Shown in pieces: positions 27,616 through 36,427 of a stretch of DNA of 64,000 bases. Made by a program: the position numbers and the translations under genes. Source of the DNA: Solobacterium sp. (GTDB taxonomy: Bacteria; Bacillota_I; Bacilli_A; Erysipelotrichales; Erysipelotrichaceae). Location of the stretch: assembly GCA_017510405.1 (NCBI GenBank), contig JAFWNG010000025.1, forward strand, positions 46,357 to 110,356, in the 5' to 3' direction. The notes below the pieces were generated by a model. It saw nothing but the letters and a program-made list of their open reading frames with translations. It did no database searches and was not told the origin of the DNA. Position 1 is the first letter of the stretch, and each line of letters starts with the position of its first letter.

Positions 27616-28713
27616 ATGCCCAGTGCAATTACAAATTATCAGTGTCCCGCCTGCGGTGGTCCGCTGCACTTTGATGCAGAACAGCAGAAACTGAAATGCG
27701 ATTACTGCGGTTCTGTATTTACGAACGAAGAAATCAGTGCCTACTACCAGGAAAAGAATGATCAGGCAATCGATGTCAATACTCCTGAGGCACAGGCAGA
27801 AGCTGCTCAGGTCCTGCAGTGGACAGAAGAAGAAGCGCGGCATATGCGTGCGTATTCCTGCCCCTCCTGCGGCGCCCAGCTCATCTGCGATGAAAATACT
27901 GCCGCCACAAGATGCCCGTACTGCGACAATCCGACGATCGTACCGGCACAGTTTGACGGTGCGCTGAAACCGGACTATATCATCCCGTTCCAGCTGAAAA
28001 AAGAACAGGCAATTGAGAAACTGCGTGAATTCTACGGCGGCAAGCCTCTGCTTCCTTCCGCATTCACTCAGGACAATCACATCGAAGAAGTCAAAGGCAT
28101 CTACGTGCCGTTCTGGCTGTATGACGGTACGGCAAAAGCAAGAATGACCTATCACGGCACAACGTCGCACAGTTATACCTCCGGGGATGACATGGTGACG
28201 GTGACAGATCATTACCGGCTGATCCGTGAAGGCAGCGTCCGCTTCAACCATGTACCGGCGGACGCCTCCAGCAAGATGCCCGACGAGTTCATGGATGCCC
28301 TGGAACCGTTTGACTACAGGAAGATGGTCCCGTTTGAAATGGAATATCTGCCGGGATATCTCGCAGATAAGTATGACGTTTCTGCCGAAGAAGATTCCCA
28401 GCGTGCAGATGTGCGCATGCGGAATACGACGATCCAGTCGATGCGTTCCACTGTCGCCGGCTACTCTGTGACACCGGAACAGGAGAATGTTTATATTCGT
28501 CCGGACAAAGTCCAGTATGCATTCTTCCCCGTCTGGATGTTAACAACTAGGTGGAAGGACAAGATCTACATGTTTGCCATGAACGGACAGTCCGGCAAGA
28601 TGATCGGCGACCTGCCGATCGACAACGGCAAGTTCATCCTCTATCTGGTCGGTATTACAGCCGGCCTGATGGCGATCCTGTTCCTTGTATTCTTTGTCAT
28701 TCTGGGCTATTAG
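27616..28713 (+). CDS. TFIIB-type zinc-ribbon membrane protein
   Basis: 365 residues. Two zinc-binding modules open it: CPACGGPLHFDAEQQKLKCDYCG (about 10-32) and CPSCGAQLICDENTAATRCPYC (about 86-107). A mixed alpha/beta region of about 220 residues with FWLYDGTAKARMTY follows, then one C-terminal membrane helix (LYLVGITAGLMAILFLVFFVILGY), so the zinc ribbons are probably cytoplasmic with a tail anchor. ATG 27616 has CAGGAGGG upstream. The preceding SPFH protein also carries zinc ribbons, which suggests shared partners. No enzyme motif is seen. Confidence 0.82.
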   Translation: MPSAITNYQCPACGGPLHFDAEQQKLKCDYCGSVFTNEEISAYYQEKNDQAIDVNTPEAQAEAAQVLQWTEEEARHMRAYSCPSCGAQLICDENTAATRCPYCDNPTIVPAQFDGALKPDYIIPFQLKKEQAIEKLREFYGGKPLLPSAFTQDNHIEEVKGIYVPFWLYDGTAKARMTYHGTTSHSYTSGDDMVTVTDHYRLIREGSVRFNHVPADASSKMPDEFMDALEPFDYRKMVPFEMEYLPGYLADKYDVSAEEDSQRADVRMRNTTIQSMRSTVAGYSVTPEQENVYIRPDKVQYAFFPVWMLTTRWKDKIYMFAMNGQSGKMIGDLPIDNGKFILYLVGITAGLMAILFLVFFVILGY

Positions 28714-28723
28714 GAGGTAAAAC

Positions 28724-29530
28724 ATGAAACGATTAAGCATTTGGCTGTTCAGTCTGTTTGCCTTCTTCGGAACGCTGCTTCTTCCCCTTCACGCGGATAA
28801 CCAGGAATATGTGATCGATCAGTACGGCCTGATCAGTGAATCCGAAGTCGAATCTCTGAACGCGCTGGCAGCTTCCTACAGCCGGGAACACGACGTCGGT
28901 CTGTATATCCGCGTCTATGATGACTATTATTCACACGGCTACAATACGATCGAATCCTATGCAGAAAGCATCTTCATCAACGAACAGCTGGACGATGACT
29001 GCCTGCTTCTGCTGATCACGATGGCGGACCGAAGTTTCGATATCTTTGCCTCGTATGACGGGAAATGCCACGAAGCATTCGGTACCTACGCACGCGAAAA
29101 ATTAGCGGATGACGTCGTACCGTATATGTCGGACGGAGACTTCTCCGGAGCGTTCCGCAAGTTCCTGAACGTCGCAAACGAGTATTTGAATTTTGCCGAA
29201 AACGGCACACCGGTCACACCGGAAAATGATCCGGAAGTCAAAGCAGGAAAACGCGGAATGGCAACTGCGATCACATTCTCCATTCCCGAGATCATCGCTC
29301 TTGTGACCTGCCTCGGCATGCGCAGCCGCATGAAAACGACCGGCATTAAGACAGAAGCGAGAGAATACATTGCAAAGGACGGCCTTCGTCTTACAGCAAA
29401 CAATGATATATTCCTGCACCGTACCGAAACACGTACGCGGATCCACCGGGATAACGACAGCGGAGGAGGCGGAGGAAGTTACCACTCCAGTTCCGGCAGC
29501 TTCGGATCCCATACAAGCGGTCATTTCTGA
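28724..29530 (+). CDS. TPM-domain membrane protein (YgcG-like)
   Basis: 268 residues: signal/anchor (KRLSIWLFSLFAFFGTLLLPLHA), a TPM domain at about 30-160 (YVIDQYGLISESEVESLNALAASYSREHDVGLYI; LLLITMADRSFDIFA), one membrane helix near 185-200, and a Ser/Gly-rich tail ending GSFGSHTSGHF. TPM domains are found in the photosystem repair factor TLP18.3 and in many bacterial proteins; phosphatase activity is known for some. The gene starts ten bases after the zinc-ribbon gene with AGGAGG and completes the three-gene set. A hairpin follows. Confidence 0.85.
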   Translation: MKRLSIWLFSLFAFFGTLLLPLHADNQEYVIDQYGLISESEVESLNALAASYSREHDVGLYIRVYDDYYSHGYNTIESYAESIFINEQLDDDCLLLLITMADRSFDIFASYDGKCHEAFGTYAREKLADDVVPYMSDGDFSGAFRKFLNVANEYLNFAENGTPVTPENDPEVKAGKRGMATAITFSIPEIIALVTCLGMRSRMKTTGIKTEAREYIAKDGLRLTANNDIFLHRTETRTRIHRDNDSGGGGGSYHSSSGSFGSHTSGHF

Positions 29531-29539
29531 TGAAAAGAC

Positions 29540-29571
29540 AAACCGGGGAATATACAGTTCTCCGGTTTTCT
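29540..29571 (+). terminator. Terminator of the SPFH/TPM operon
   Basis: AAACCGG pairs with CCGGTTT (loop partly paired), then TTC. Confidence 0.5.
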
Positions 29572-29619
29572 TCTGACTTCTGTCTGTATAATAGATATAC
29601 AGAAAAGGGGTATATCTGT

Positions 29620-30039
29620 ATGTTAAGAATAATGATTGCATGCGGAGGCGGCTTCTCCTCCAGCGCTCTTGTCACACATCTCAACAAAGACGCAGCCGAA
29701 AAGAATCTGGATGTCGAGTTCTTTTATAAACCGTTTGATTTCGGCGGAATCGGAAAAGGCGGAACTGTAGAAAATGCCGATATCGTCATGCTCTGTCCGC
29801 ACCTGTCCCACGAGGCGGGAAAACTGGCTCAGGCCAACCCGGACACTCCGTTCTATGTCATTCCTACCCGCCTGTACGGCCTGATGTCAGCGGAAGACTT
29901 CATGGAAGACGCGGAAGACGCAATCAAAGGCTTTCAGGAGACCGGTATGAATCCCTTCCACTTTGAAGGAGAAAAGACCGCAATCCGGGTCCTGCGCACA
30001 GTGTCCCGCCGCAAATGGCTTGCGGCCAGAAATAAGTAA
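29620..30039 (+). CDS. PTS lactose/cellobiose-type IIB-like protein
   Basis: 139 residues. The N-terminus LRIMIACGGGFSSSALVTHL has the Cys (residue 8) and following glycine/serine loop that accept phosphate in EIIB of the lactose/chitobiose family. The core of such IIBs is about 100 residues; the last 35 here are extra. No IIA or IIC gene is beside it, so it may be an orphan or a regulator. ATG 29620 follows AAAAGGGG. An in-frame ATG at 29530 overlaps the previous stop but would read through that terminator. TATAAT at 29587-29592 is the probable -10. Confidence 0.7.
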   Translation: MLRIMIACGGGFSSSALVTHLNKDAAEKNLDVEFFYKPFDFGGIGKGGTVENADIVMLCPHLSHEAGKLAQANPDTPFYVIPTRLYGLMSAEDFMEDAEDAIKGFQETGMNPFHFEGEKTAIRVLRTVSRRKWLAARNK

Positions 30040-30062
30040 AAAACGGAGTTATAATCCGTTTT
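30040..30062. terminator. Compact bidirectional terminator
   Basis: AAAACGGA / TCCGTTTT with a 7-base loop between the two converging genes; its right arm overlaps the stop codon of the basic protein. Confidence 0.7.
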
Positions 30063-30444
30063 ATTCCTGTCCTGTCAGTCTTGTCAGCAGTCCTGTAAGC
30101 TGATCATTTTCCTCGGGACTGCGTGTCGTGCTGTCAGATAATTTTGAAGCGAGTAGTTTTATAAGCTTCTTCTCGATCAGATTGCACTTGCGGAAATCCG
30201 TCACAAGTGCTTTTTCATCTCTTGTCAGACGGATCGACGAAGACGCCGCCGGCTTCTTTGCGGTCGTGGACGGCTTCTTTGCGGTAGTCGTTTTCTTCTT
30301 TCTGGCTGTGCTTGTGGATGTCGTCTTTCTTCTGGAACTGCTGGTTGAAGTGGTTTTTCTTCCTGAGCTTGTTGTCGTTCCTGTTTTTCTTCCGGTTGTG
30401 GAAGGCTTCTTCGCTGTCGCTCTTGTGATTTCTTCTTCCGCCAT
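30061..30444 (-). CDS. Histone H1-like Lys/Thr/Ser-rich basic protein
   Basis: 127 residues. Residues 8-70 are low-complexity repeats of the types KKPSTT, GRKTT, SRRKTTSTS and TAKKPSTTAKKP, like the AlgP/Hc1/H1 tails that bind DNA without sequence specificity. Residues 71-127 are a predicted helical domain (LTRDEKALVTDFRKCNLIEKKLIKLLASKL). A GGGAG ribosome site supports the start. It likely binds nucleic acid or another polyanion; the function is inference from composition. Confidence 0.75.
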   Translation of the reverse strand: MAEEEITRATAKKPSTTGRKTGTTTSSGRKTTSTSSSRRKTTSTSTARKKKTTTAKKPSTTAKKPAASSSIRLTRDEKALVTDFRKCNLIEKKLIKLLASKLSDSTTRSPEENDQLTGLLTRLTGQE

Positions 30445-30471
30445 GATATGTCTCCCTTTTTTCTCAGTATA

Positions 30472-31092
30472 TCACAGGATCCGCTGCGCTATGGCGATCC
30501 CGTCACCGATATCCGGATAAAATACGGTTTCAAAACGCGGATCCTGTAGCAGATGTTCGCGGAACTTGCGTATCTTTGCTGTCATCTGTATGGTGGAACG
30601 ATTGGAAGAAAGGTCCGGATGGTCCACGATGCCGTGAAAATTCAGATTATCAAAGACAAACCAGGTGCCGGGACGCGTATTCTTCATGAAATGTTCCTGA
30701 TAACGGCGGTACTGCGACTTTGCCGCATCGACGAATATGAGATCATAGATCCTGTCCGTCTCAAACTGTGCCGCGTCGGTCTGCCATACATGGATCCTGT
30801 CAGACAGTCCCTGTGCCTCGATATTCGCCCTGGCCTGTGCGAACATGTCCGGATCGATCTCCAGTGTATCCACCCGCATGTCCCAGCGTACAGAAGCCAT
30901 CCGTATCGCGGAATACCCTACTGCGGTACCGCATTCCAGTATGTCCCGTATCTCCGTATGTTCCTTCAGAAACGCCAGAAGAAAAGCCATGCCGCTGTCC
31001 ATCATGACCGGCACATGGTGCTCTCTTGCGTCTTTCAGGAGTTCGGCCGTACGCATTTCTGCCGATTTTTCTGCCTCTGCTTTTTTATCCAT
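30472..31092 (-). CDS. SAM-dependent O-methyltransferase (TrmR/YrrM-like)
   Basis: 206 residues, a class I methyltransferase of the caffeoyl-CoA O-methyltransferase family. The SAM loop is LECGTAVGYSAIRMA (about 58-72); the acidic residue ending beta 2 is in VDTLEIDPD, and the metal/catalytic Asp region is LIFVDAAKSQYRRYQ (about 131-145). Bacterial relatives of this length include TrmR, which methylates 5-hydroxyuridine in tRNA wobble positions to mo5U. That role is likely but not certain. The start at 31092 lacks a clear ribosome site; ATG 31056 is an alternative. Confidence 0.8.
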   Translation of the reverse strand: MDKKAEAEKSAEMRTAELLKDAREHHVPVMMDSGMAFLLAFLKEHTEIRDILECGTAVGYSAIRMASVRWDMRVDTLEIDPDMFAQARANIEAQGLSDRIHVWQTDAAQFETDRIYDLIFVDAAKSQYRRYQEHFMKNTRPGTWFVFDNLNFHGIVDHPDLSSNRSTIQMTAKIRKFREHLLQDPRFETVFYPDIGDGIAIAQRIL

Positions 31093-31126
31093 GTTATGAT
31101 TAATAATACACTACTGGGAGGTTTTT

Positions 31127-31897
31127 ATGCGTGACATCATTCTTGAAGCCGTAAATATGGTCAAAGTTTACAACGAAAACACTGAGAATGCCTTCGAAGC
31201 ACTGCACGGCATTAACTTCCGGGTCTATGACGGAGACTTTATCGCTGTCATGGGACCGAGCGGAAGCGGCAAGTCCACGTTTATCAATAATATCTCCACG
31301 ATCGACCGGCCGACTTCCGGAAAAGTCTATATCCACAACACAGATGTCAGTACGATGAGCGAAGAAGAGATCGGCAGGTTCCGTTATGAGAATCTGGGCT
31401 TTATCTTCCAGGCGTTCAACCTGCTGGACACCCATACACTGTATGAGAACATTGCCATGCCGCTGTCCCTTGCCCGCAGGTCTGTGGATGAGATCCATGA
31501 CCGTGTGCATTCCCTGGCGAAAACCATGAATATTGAAGAAGCGCTGCAGAAATACCCGAACGAGTGCTCCGGCGGTCAGCGCCAGCGTGCTGCCATCTGC
31601 CGTGCTTTGGTGAACGATCCGAAGCTGATCGTTGCGGATGAACCGACCGGCAATCTGGACAGTAAGAACTCCGCGGAACTGCTGAAGATATTCCGGAAGC
31701 TGAACGAAGAGATGGGCGTCACGATCGTTATGGTGACCCATGATCCTCTGATCACTTCCTATGCGGACAAGCTGATCTATATCCGGGACGGACGCATTGA
31801 AACCGAACTGGAACGCGGACCGATGACCCAGGAAACGTTCTTCTCTGCGATCACGGAGATCAACTCCGCTGAATCGAAAGGACTGCTGAAGTCATGA
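31127..31897 (+). CDS. ABC transporter ATP-binding protein (MacB/BceA/LolD-like)
   Basis: 256 residues with Walker A GPSGSGKST (about 43-51), Q-loop FQAFNLLD, signature ECSGGQRQRAA (about 146-156), Walker B LIVADEPTGNLDS (about 165-177) and switch His MVTHDP. The sequence belongs to the type VII exporter/mechanotransmission group whose permeases are FtsX- or BceB-like. GGGAGG precedes the ATG. Stop and next start overlap by four bases, coupling it to its permease. No two-component system lies next to it, so an antimicrobial-peptide sensor role is not shown. Confidence 0.93.
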   Translation: MRDIILEAVNMVKVYNENTENAFEALHGINFRVYDGDFIAVMGPSGSGKSTFINNISTIDRPTSGKVYIHNTDVSTMSEEEIGRFRYENLGFIFQAFNLLDTHTLYENIAMPLSLARRSVDEIHDRVHSLAKTMNIEEALQKYPNECSGGQRQRAAICRALVNDPKLIVADEPTGNLDSKNSAELLKIFRKLNEEMGVTIVMVTHDPLITSYADKLIYIRDGRIETELERGPMTQETFFSAITEINSAESKGLLKS

Positions 31898-33186
31898 TCA
31901 TCGCAGATGCCCTTCGTTCTCTGCGGCAAAAATTCTCCCAGGCATTCTTCTTCTGGCTGACATTCATTCTCTGCACGATATTCATTTTCCTGTTCTTCAA
32001 TATTTCCATGAGCGATGCGATCGGTGTTGTTTTCATCGATTCCAAAGCAGACCTTGCGACAAATCTCACGATCCTTGTCATCGCATTCTGTTCGATCAAC
32101 ATTTTCTTCGCGAATGATTTTTTCGCCCGCAGTAAAACACGGGAACTTGCCGTGCGCATCGTGAGCGGCGCTACGTATATCCAGCTGGCGTTCTACCTGC
32201 TTGTACAGACGTTCATCCTGCTGATCCTGGCAGTCCCTGCAGGCATCTTCCTGGCGGTATGCATCCTGCCTCTGCTCAACACACTTCTGACACAGATCTC
32301 CGGCACCGCAGCCGCGATCACGATCCGCATGGACGCCGTATTCACAACGTCCATCGTTCTGCTGTTTCTCATTTTCTGGACAACGCTGCTGAATATGAGC
32401 CTTGCCTATAAGAATTCCGCTTCTGCCCTTCTGAATGAACGGCGGATGAAGCTGCAGTTCGATTCCTTTATCAAGCCGTCCTTTTCGTTCTCCAACAAAG
32501 TACTGCGCATTCTGTATTCCGTAATGGTCTTTGCGCCGATCGTCCTGATGTTCATCAATCCGTATACCGGCCTGTTCCTGTCCATCCTGGCACTGATCGG
32601 TTTCAACGGATTCCTGCCGAAGGTATTCGTACCGTGGCTGAACGACCGCATACGCACGCATTCCCTCAGTGATCCGGACAACGCTGCAGCGCTCGGCTTC
32701 TACCGGAATGACCTGCAGATACTGAAAAACAATATTCTGCTGTATTATGTGAATTCTGTTTTTCTTCTGACGCTTGTGATCGGTTCCCATGAGAATGCCA
32801 TGGAGACCATGATGGTCTTTGTCAGCTATGCATTTATGAACATCCTGCAGTCACTGACAATGATGTTCAAATATTCCTCGGAGATCAGCGACCGGACTGC
32901 CTATTACGCTTCACTGGGACAGATCGGATATATCCGCAAAAACTTCAGCCGGATCATCTTCCGGGAAGTTACCCTGCTGTACGGTTCTGTCATGGGTCTT
33001 GCTCTGCTGTATGATCTCAGCATGCTCGGCGGTACGCTGCGTCTGGGCGATATGTCTATCCCCGCAGCTGCCGGCCTGGCGGCCTGTGTTATAGTGCCTG
33101 TACTGATCTGCTGGGCCATCAGCCTTCTGCATTACCGCAGAACGATACTGAGCGGTTCCCAGCAAAGGAGGCGCCATGTTTACTAA
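31894..33186 (+). CDS. ABC transporter permease (FtsX/BceB-like fold)
   Basis: 430 residues with about eight to ten membrane helices: one at 18-38, a group of three at about 58-135, 160-180, and five more from about 205 to the end. The spacing resembles the BceB-type permeases, but the large extracellular domain of BceB is missing, so it is a minimal form. It is coupled by ATGA to the ATPase and overlaps the helicase gene by 11 bases. Substrate unknown. Confidence 0.82.
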   Translation: MIIADALRSLRQKFSQAFFFWLTFILCTIFIFLFFNISMSDAIGVVFIDSKADLATNLTILVIAFCSINIFFANDFFARSKTRELAVRIVSGATYIQLAFYLLVQTFILLILAVPAGIFLAVCILPLLNTLLTQISGTAAAITIRMDAVFTTSIVLLFLIFWTTLLNMSLAYKNSASALLNERRMKLQFDSFIKPSFSFSNKVLRILYSVMVFAPIVLMFINPYTGLFLSILALIGFNGFLPKVFVPWLNDRIRTHSLSDPDNAAALGFYRNDLQILKNNILLYYVNSVFLLTLVIGSHENAMETMMVFVSYAFMNILQSLTMMFKYSSEISDRTAYYASLGQIGYIRKNFSRIIFREVTLLYGSVMGLALLYDLSMLGGTLRLGDMSIPAAAGLAACVIVPVLICWAISLLHYRRTILSGSQQRRRHVY

Positions 33187-36100
33187 AAAACTCTTGATAC
33201 AATATGCCGGAAAATCCGCTTATACCACAGGCGTTTCTCTTGTTGAGAAAAACGCTGTCGGGGAGCTGGATATCCGGGAAGACAGCAGCGGCATGAAAAC
33301 AGTCAGTGCCGCTGTTCATGACTATCGCTATCACGACGAGAATGAAACGTCAGTCACATTCGGCGAGGATTACGAAAAGCACCTGTCTGCCCGCTGTACG
33401 TGCAGCTATGCCCGTGTCACGCGCAGTATGTGCTCCCATATGATCGCTGTCCTTCTGGAATATGAACGGCATGTTTCTTCCATGCCTGTCCAGGCGGCCG
33501 GCGCAAAGATCGATTCCCGTTTTCTGTCTCTCATGAACGATATCGCGGACGCTTCCGAAAGCGAACAGGGTGATCCGGTGGAGCTCTTTCCGATCCTGTC
33601 TTTTTCCGATGCGGAAGACAAGCCGTCTATTCAGGTGGAATTCCGGGTCGGCCGCAAGGGTTCGCGTCCCTATGTCCTGAAAAGCATTTCTGCTTTCTGC
33701 CGGAGCGTGCAGGAGAACGATACGGTCAAATACGGAAAGTCGCTGGAATTCCGGCACAACATTTCCGCATTTGATCAGAATTCCCGTCCTCTTCTGCAGT
33801 ATCTTCTTTCGATCATCCGCAAGGACGACCGGTATCTGCCGGCACGCCAGAGCTATTATTCCTACTACGGATATAACAGTGATACGTCTTCCCCGGAGCG
33901 CTCGCTTTCTCTGAGCGGACGCTATCTCGATGATTTCTTCACTGCCGCAGAAGCCCTTCCGCTGCAGGTGCAGCTGGACGGACAGACAATGGCTCTGACC
34001 ATTCTGGATGAAAAGCCGGTCCTGCCGGTAAAAATGCAGAAAAGCGGCACCGGTTTTCTGCTCTCCGGCACCGACGCGGTCCTCTACCAGGGACAGAAGA
34101 ATCTGTACTACTTCAACGCAGACAACAATACTCTGTACCGTTTCCCGTTCGATGAATCGTATCTGAAACTGATGAGCTACTTCCGCGATCTCGATCAGCC
34201 GGTATACCTGCCGGAAGCGTATCTTCAGCAGTTCTCCCGGTATCTTTATCCGGTGATCGTAAAGAATACCGTGATCCAGTCGGACGGCTTTGATCCTCTG
34301 GATTATGCACCGATGAAGCCGGAGTTTGAGATCTACCTGGATATGCCGCAGGATTCTGTCATCACCTGTGAGTTATACGCAGTATACGGAGACCGGAAGT
34401 ACAATATGCTGATGGGGATCTCCGGTGAAGACCGGCGAGATGAAACAGCAGAAAAGAAGATGGACTCCTTCGTGTCCCGCTGGTTCAATTCTTTTGACTC
34501 AGTCAATACACGGCTTGTCCTTTCTGAAGACGACGATAAACTGTTCGCCCTGCTCAACGAGGGGATCCCGGAGATGCAGAAGATCGCTTCTGTATTCATT
34601 TCCGATGCGTTGAAGAAACTGTCTGTGCACAGAATGCCGAATGTAACGGTCGGCATCTCGGTCAGCCATGATCTTCTGCAGGTCACTTCCGATACCTCCC
34701 AGATCGACAAGGCGCGGCTTGCAGAAGTCCTGAGCCGGTACGAAAGAAAGAAGAAATACTATCGCCTGAAGAACGGCGACTTCGTCACGATCGACGATTC
34801 CAATATTGAGGAACTCATCGCCCTGGCAGATGACCTTTCCGTTTCTCCGGCTGCGCTGGTAAAGGGAAAAGTGGAACTGCCGCAGTACCGTGCGCTGTAT
34901 CTGGAAAAATACGCAGCGATGACGAATATGCTGACAGAAGACGACAGCTTCCGTGAGCTGATCCGCCGTTTTGACGACGTTTCTCATAATGAATATGAGA
35001 TCCCGGAAAACTTCACCGGTGAACTCCGTCCCTACCAGAAAGAAGGCTTCAAGTGGCTGTGCCGTCTGCACGATAACGGCTTCGGCGCTCTTCTGGCAGA
35101 TGAAATGGGCCTTGGCAAAACGATCCAGCTCATTGCGTTCCTCGGTGCAATCAAAAACCGGAAGAGATGTCTGATCGTCTGCCCTGCCTCGCTCGTTTAC
35201 AACTGGTATTATGAGATCCAGAATTTCATGCCGGATCTTCCGTGCGTTACCGTATCCGGTACTGCGATGAACCGCAAACACGCGATCGAAGAGAGTCCGG
35301 AAGATGCCGTACTGATCACATCGTACGATTCCCTGAAGCGCGATTTCGAGCATTACGGGAATATGCGGTTCTCCTGCCAGGTCGTGGATGAAGCGCAGTA
35401 CATCAAGAACGCGAATACACAGGCAGCCCAGTCTGTCAAAATGATCAGCAGTGACTTCAAAGTCGCGCTCACCGGCACCCCGATCGAAAACAAGCTTTCG
35501 GAACTCTGGTCGATCTTCGATTACCTGATGCCCGGGTTCTTCGGTTCCTACCGCCGTTTCCGCGATACATTTGAACGCCGGATCGTGGTGGAACGAAACC
35601 AGCAGGCAGAAGACCGTCTGCGCGATATGATCACTCCGTTTATCCTGCGGCGTCTGAAAAAAGAAGTTCTTCAGGATCTTCCCGACAAGATCGAAGAAGT
35701 CTATTACGCGCAGCTGGAAGGCGAGCAGAAGGAGATCTACGAAGCGCATGCGGACCGTCTGCGTCTCACTCTGGCAAAGCAGTCAGACGCGGATTTCAAC
35801 ACCAACAAGATCCAGATCCTCGCGGAACTGATGAAGCTCCGCCAGATCTGCTGCGATCCTTCTCTCTTCCTGAAGGGATATCATGCCGGTTCTGCCAAAA
35901 CAGATCTGTGCATGGATACGATCCGCAAAGCGATCGACGCCGGCCATAAGATCCTGCTGTTCTCACAGTTCACATCCATGCTGGATATTCTCTGTAAAAA
36001 GCTGGACAAAGAGCACATTTCCTACCATCTGCTCACCGGCGCAACAAAGGCGGCTGACCGTATTGCACTGGTCGACCTGTTCCAGCACGATGATGTGCCT

Positions 36101-36397
36101 GTCTTCTGCATTTCTCTGAAAGCTGGCGGCACCGGTCTGAACCTGACCGCAGCGGACATCGTCATCCACTATGATCCATGGTGGAACACCGCAGTGGAAA
36201 ACCAGGCAAGCGACCGTTCCCACCGGATCGGCCAGACCAATATCGTTACCGTCTACCGGCTGATCCTGAAAGATACGATCGAAGACCGTATCCTGCAGCT
36301 GCAGAAAGAAAAATCCGATCTGTCTGACCGGATTCTCTCAGCAGAAGGCATCAACAGTGCCGGACTTTCAAGAGAAGACCTGCTGAAGCTCATCTGA
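33176..36397 (+). CDS. SWI2/SNF2-family DNA-dependent ATPase with N-terminal SWIM zinc finger
   Basis: 1073 residues. A SWIM finger CTCSYARVTRSMCSH (about 62-76) is near the N-terminus, then about 500 residues of beta-rich bacterial SNF2 N-domain. The motor starts near 620: GFGALLADEMGLGKTIQLIA (Walker A), VVDEAQYIKN (motif II), ALTGTPIEN (III), FSQFTSMLDIL (IV), LKAGGTGLNLTAADIVIHYD (V) and ASDRSHRIGQ (VI). All motor motifs look intact. SNF2 proteins move along dsDNA and displace bound proteins such as stalled RNA polymerase. It is cotranscribed with the ABC transporter, an unusual pairing with no obvious functional link. Confidence 0.93.
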   Translation: MFTKKLLIQYAGKSAYTTGVSLVEKNAVGELDIREDSSGMKTVSAAVHDYRYHDENETSVTFGEDYEKHLSARCTCSYARVTRSMCSHMIAVLLEYERHVSSMPVQAAGAKIDSRFLSLMNDIADASESEQGDPVELFPILSFSDAEDKPSIQVEFRVGRKGSRPYVLKSISAFCRSVQENDTVKYGKSLEFRHNISAFDQNSRPLLQYLLSIIRKDDRYLPARQSYYSYYGYNSDTSSPERSLSLSGRYLDDFFTAAEALPLQVQLDGQTMALTILDEKPVLPVKMQKSGTGFLLSGTDAVLYQGQKNLYYFNADNNTLYRFPFDESYLKLMSYFRDLDQPVYLPEAYLQQFSRYLYPVIVKNTVIQSDGFDPLDYAPMKPEFEIYLDMPQDSVITCELYAVYGDRKYNMLMGISGEDRRDETAEKKMDSFVSRWFNSFDSVNTRLVLSEDDDKLFALLNEGIPEMQKIASVFISDALKKLSVHRMPNVTVGISVSHDLLQVTSDTSQIDKARLAEVLSRYERKKKYYRLKNGDFVTIDDSNIEELIALADDLSVSPAALVKGKVELPQYRALYLEKYAAMTNMLTEDDSFRELIRRFDDVSHNEYEIPENFTGELRPYQKEGFKWLCRLHDNGFGALLADEMGLGKTIQLIAFLGAIKNRKRCLIVCPASLVYNWYYEIQNFMPDLPCVTVSGTAMNRKHAIEESPEDAVLITSYDSLKRDFEHYGNMRFSCQVVDEAQYIKNANTQAAQSVKMISSDFKVALTGTPIENKLSELWSIFDYLMPGFFGSYRRFRDTFERRIVVERNQQAEDRLRDMITPFILRRLKKEVLQDLPDKIEEVYYAQLEGEQKEIYEAHADRLRLTLAKQSDADFNTNKIQILAELMKLRQICCDPSLFLKGYHAGSAKTDLCMDTIRKAIDAGHKILLFSQFTSMLDILCKKLDKEHISYHLLTGATKAADRIALVDLFQHDDVPVFCISLKAGGTGLNLTAADIVIHYDPWWNTAVENQASDRSHRIGQTNIVTVYRLILKDTIEDRILQLQKEKSDLSDRILSAEGINSAGLSREDLLKLI

Positions 36398-36427
36398 AAA
36401 GATGTATCCACACGGATACATCTTTTT
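36397..36427. terminator. Terminator after the SNF2 gene, convergent
   Basis: AAAAGATGTATCC (36397-36409), ACAC loop, GGATACATCTTTTTT. Serves both the SNF2 gene and the converging UPF0210 gene. Confidence 0.92.

Noticed and set aside
29530..29620. Longer start for the PTS IIB-like protein at 29530
   Set aside because: It would run through the operon terminator and lacks a ribosome site; ATG 29620 has AAAAGGGG and gives the family N-terminus.
31127..33186. A BceAB-type antimicrobial-peptide resistance transporter
   Set aside because: The permease lacks the large extracellular domain of BceB and there is no adjacent sensor kinase and response regulator.
34499..35749. A 416-codon open frame on the minus strand opposite the SNF2 gene
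   Set aside because: It mirrors the codon pattern of the helicase gene, has no ribosome site, and its translation is unlike any protein family; all SNF2 motor motifs are intact on the other strand.
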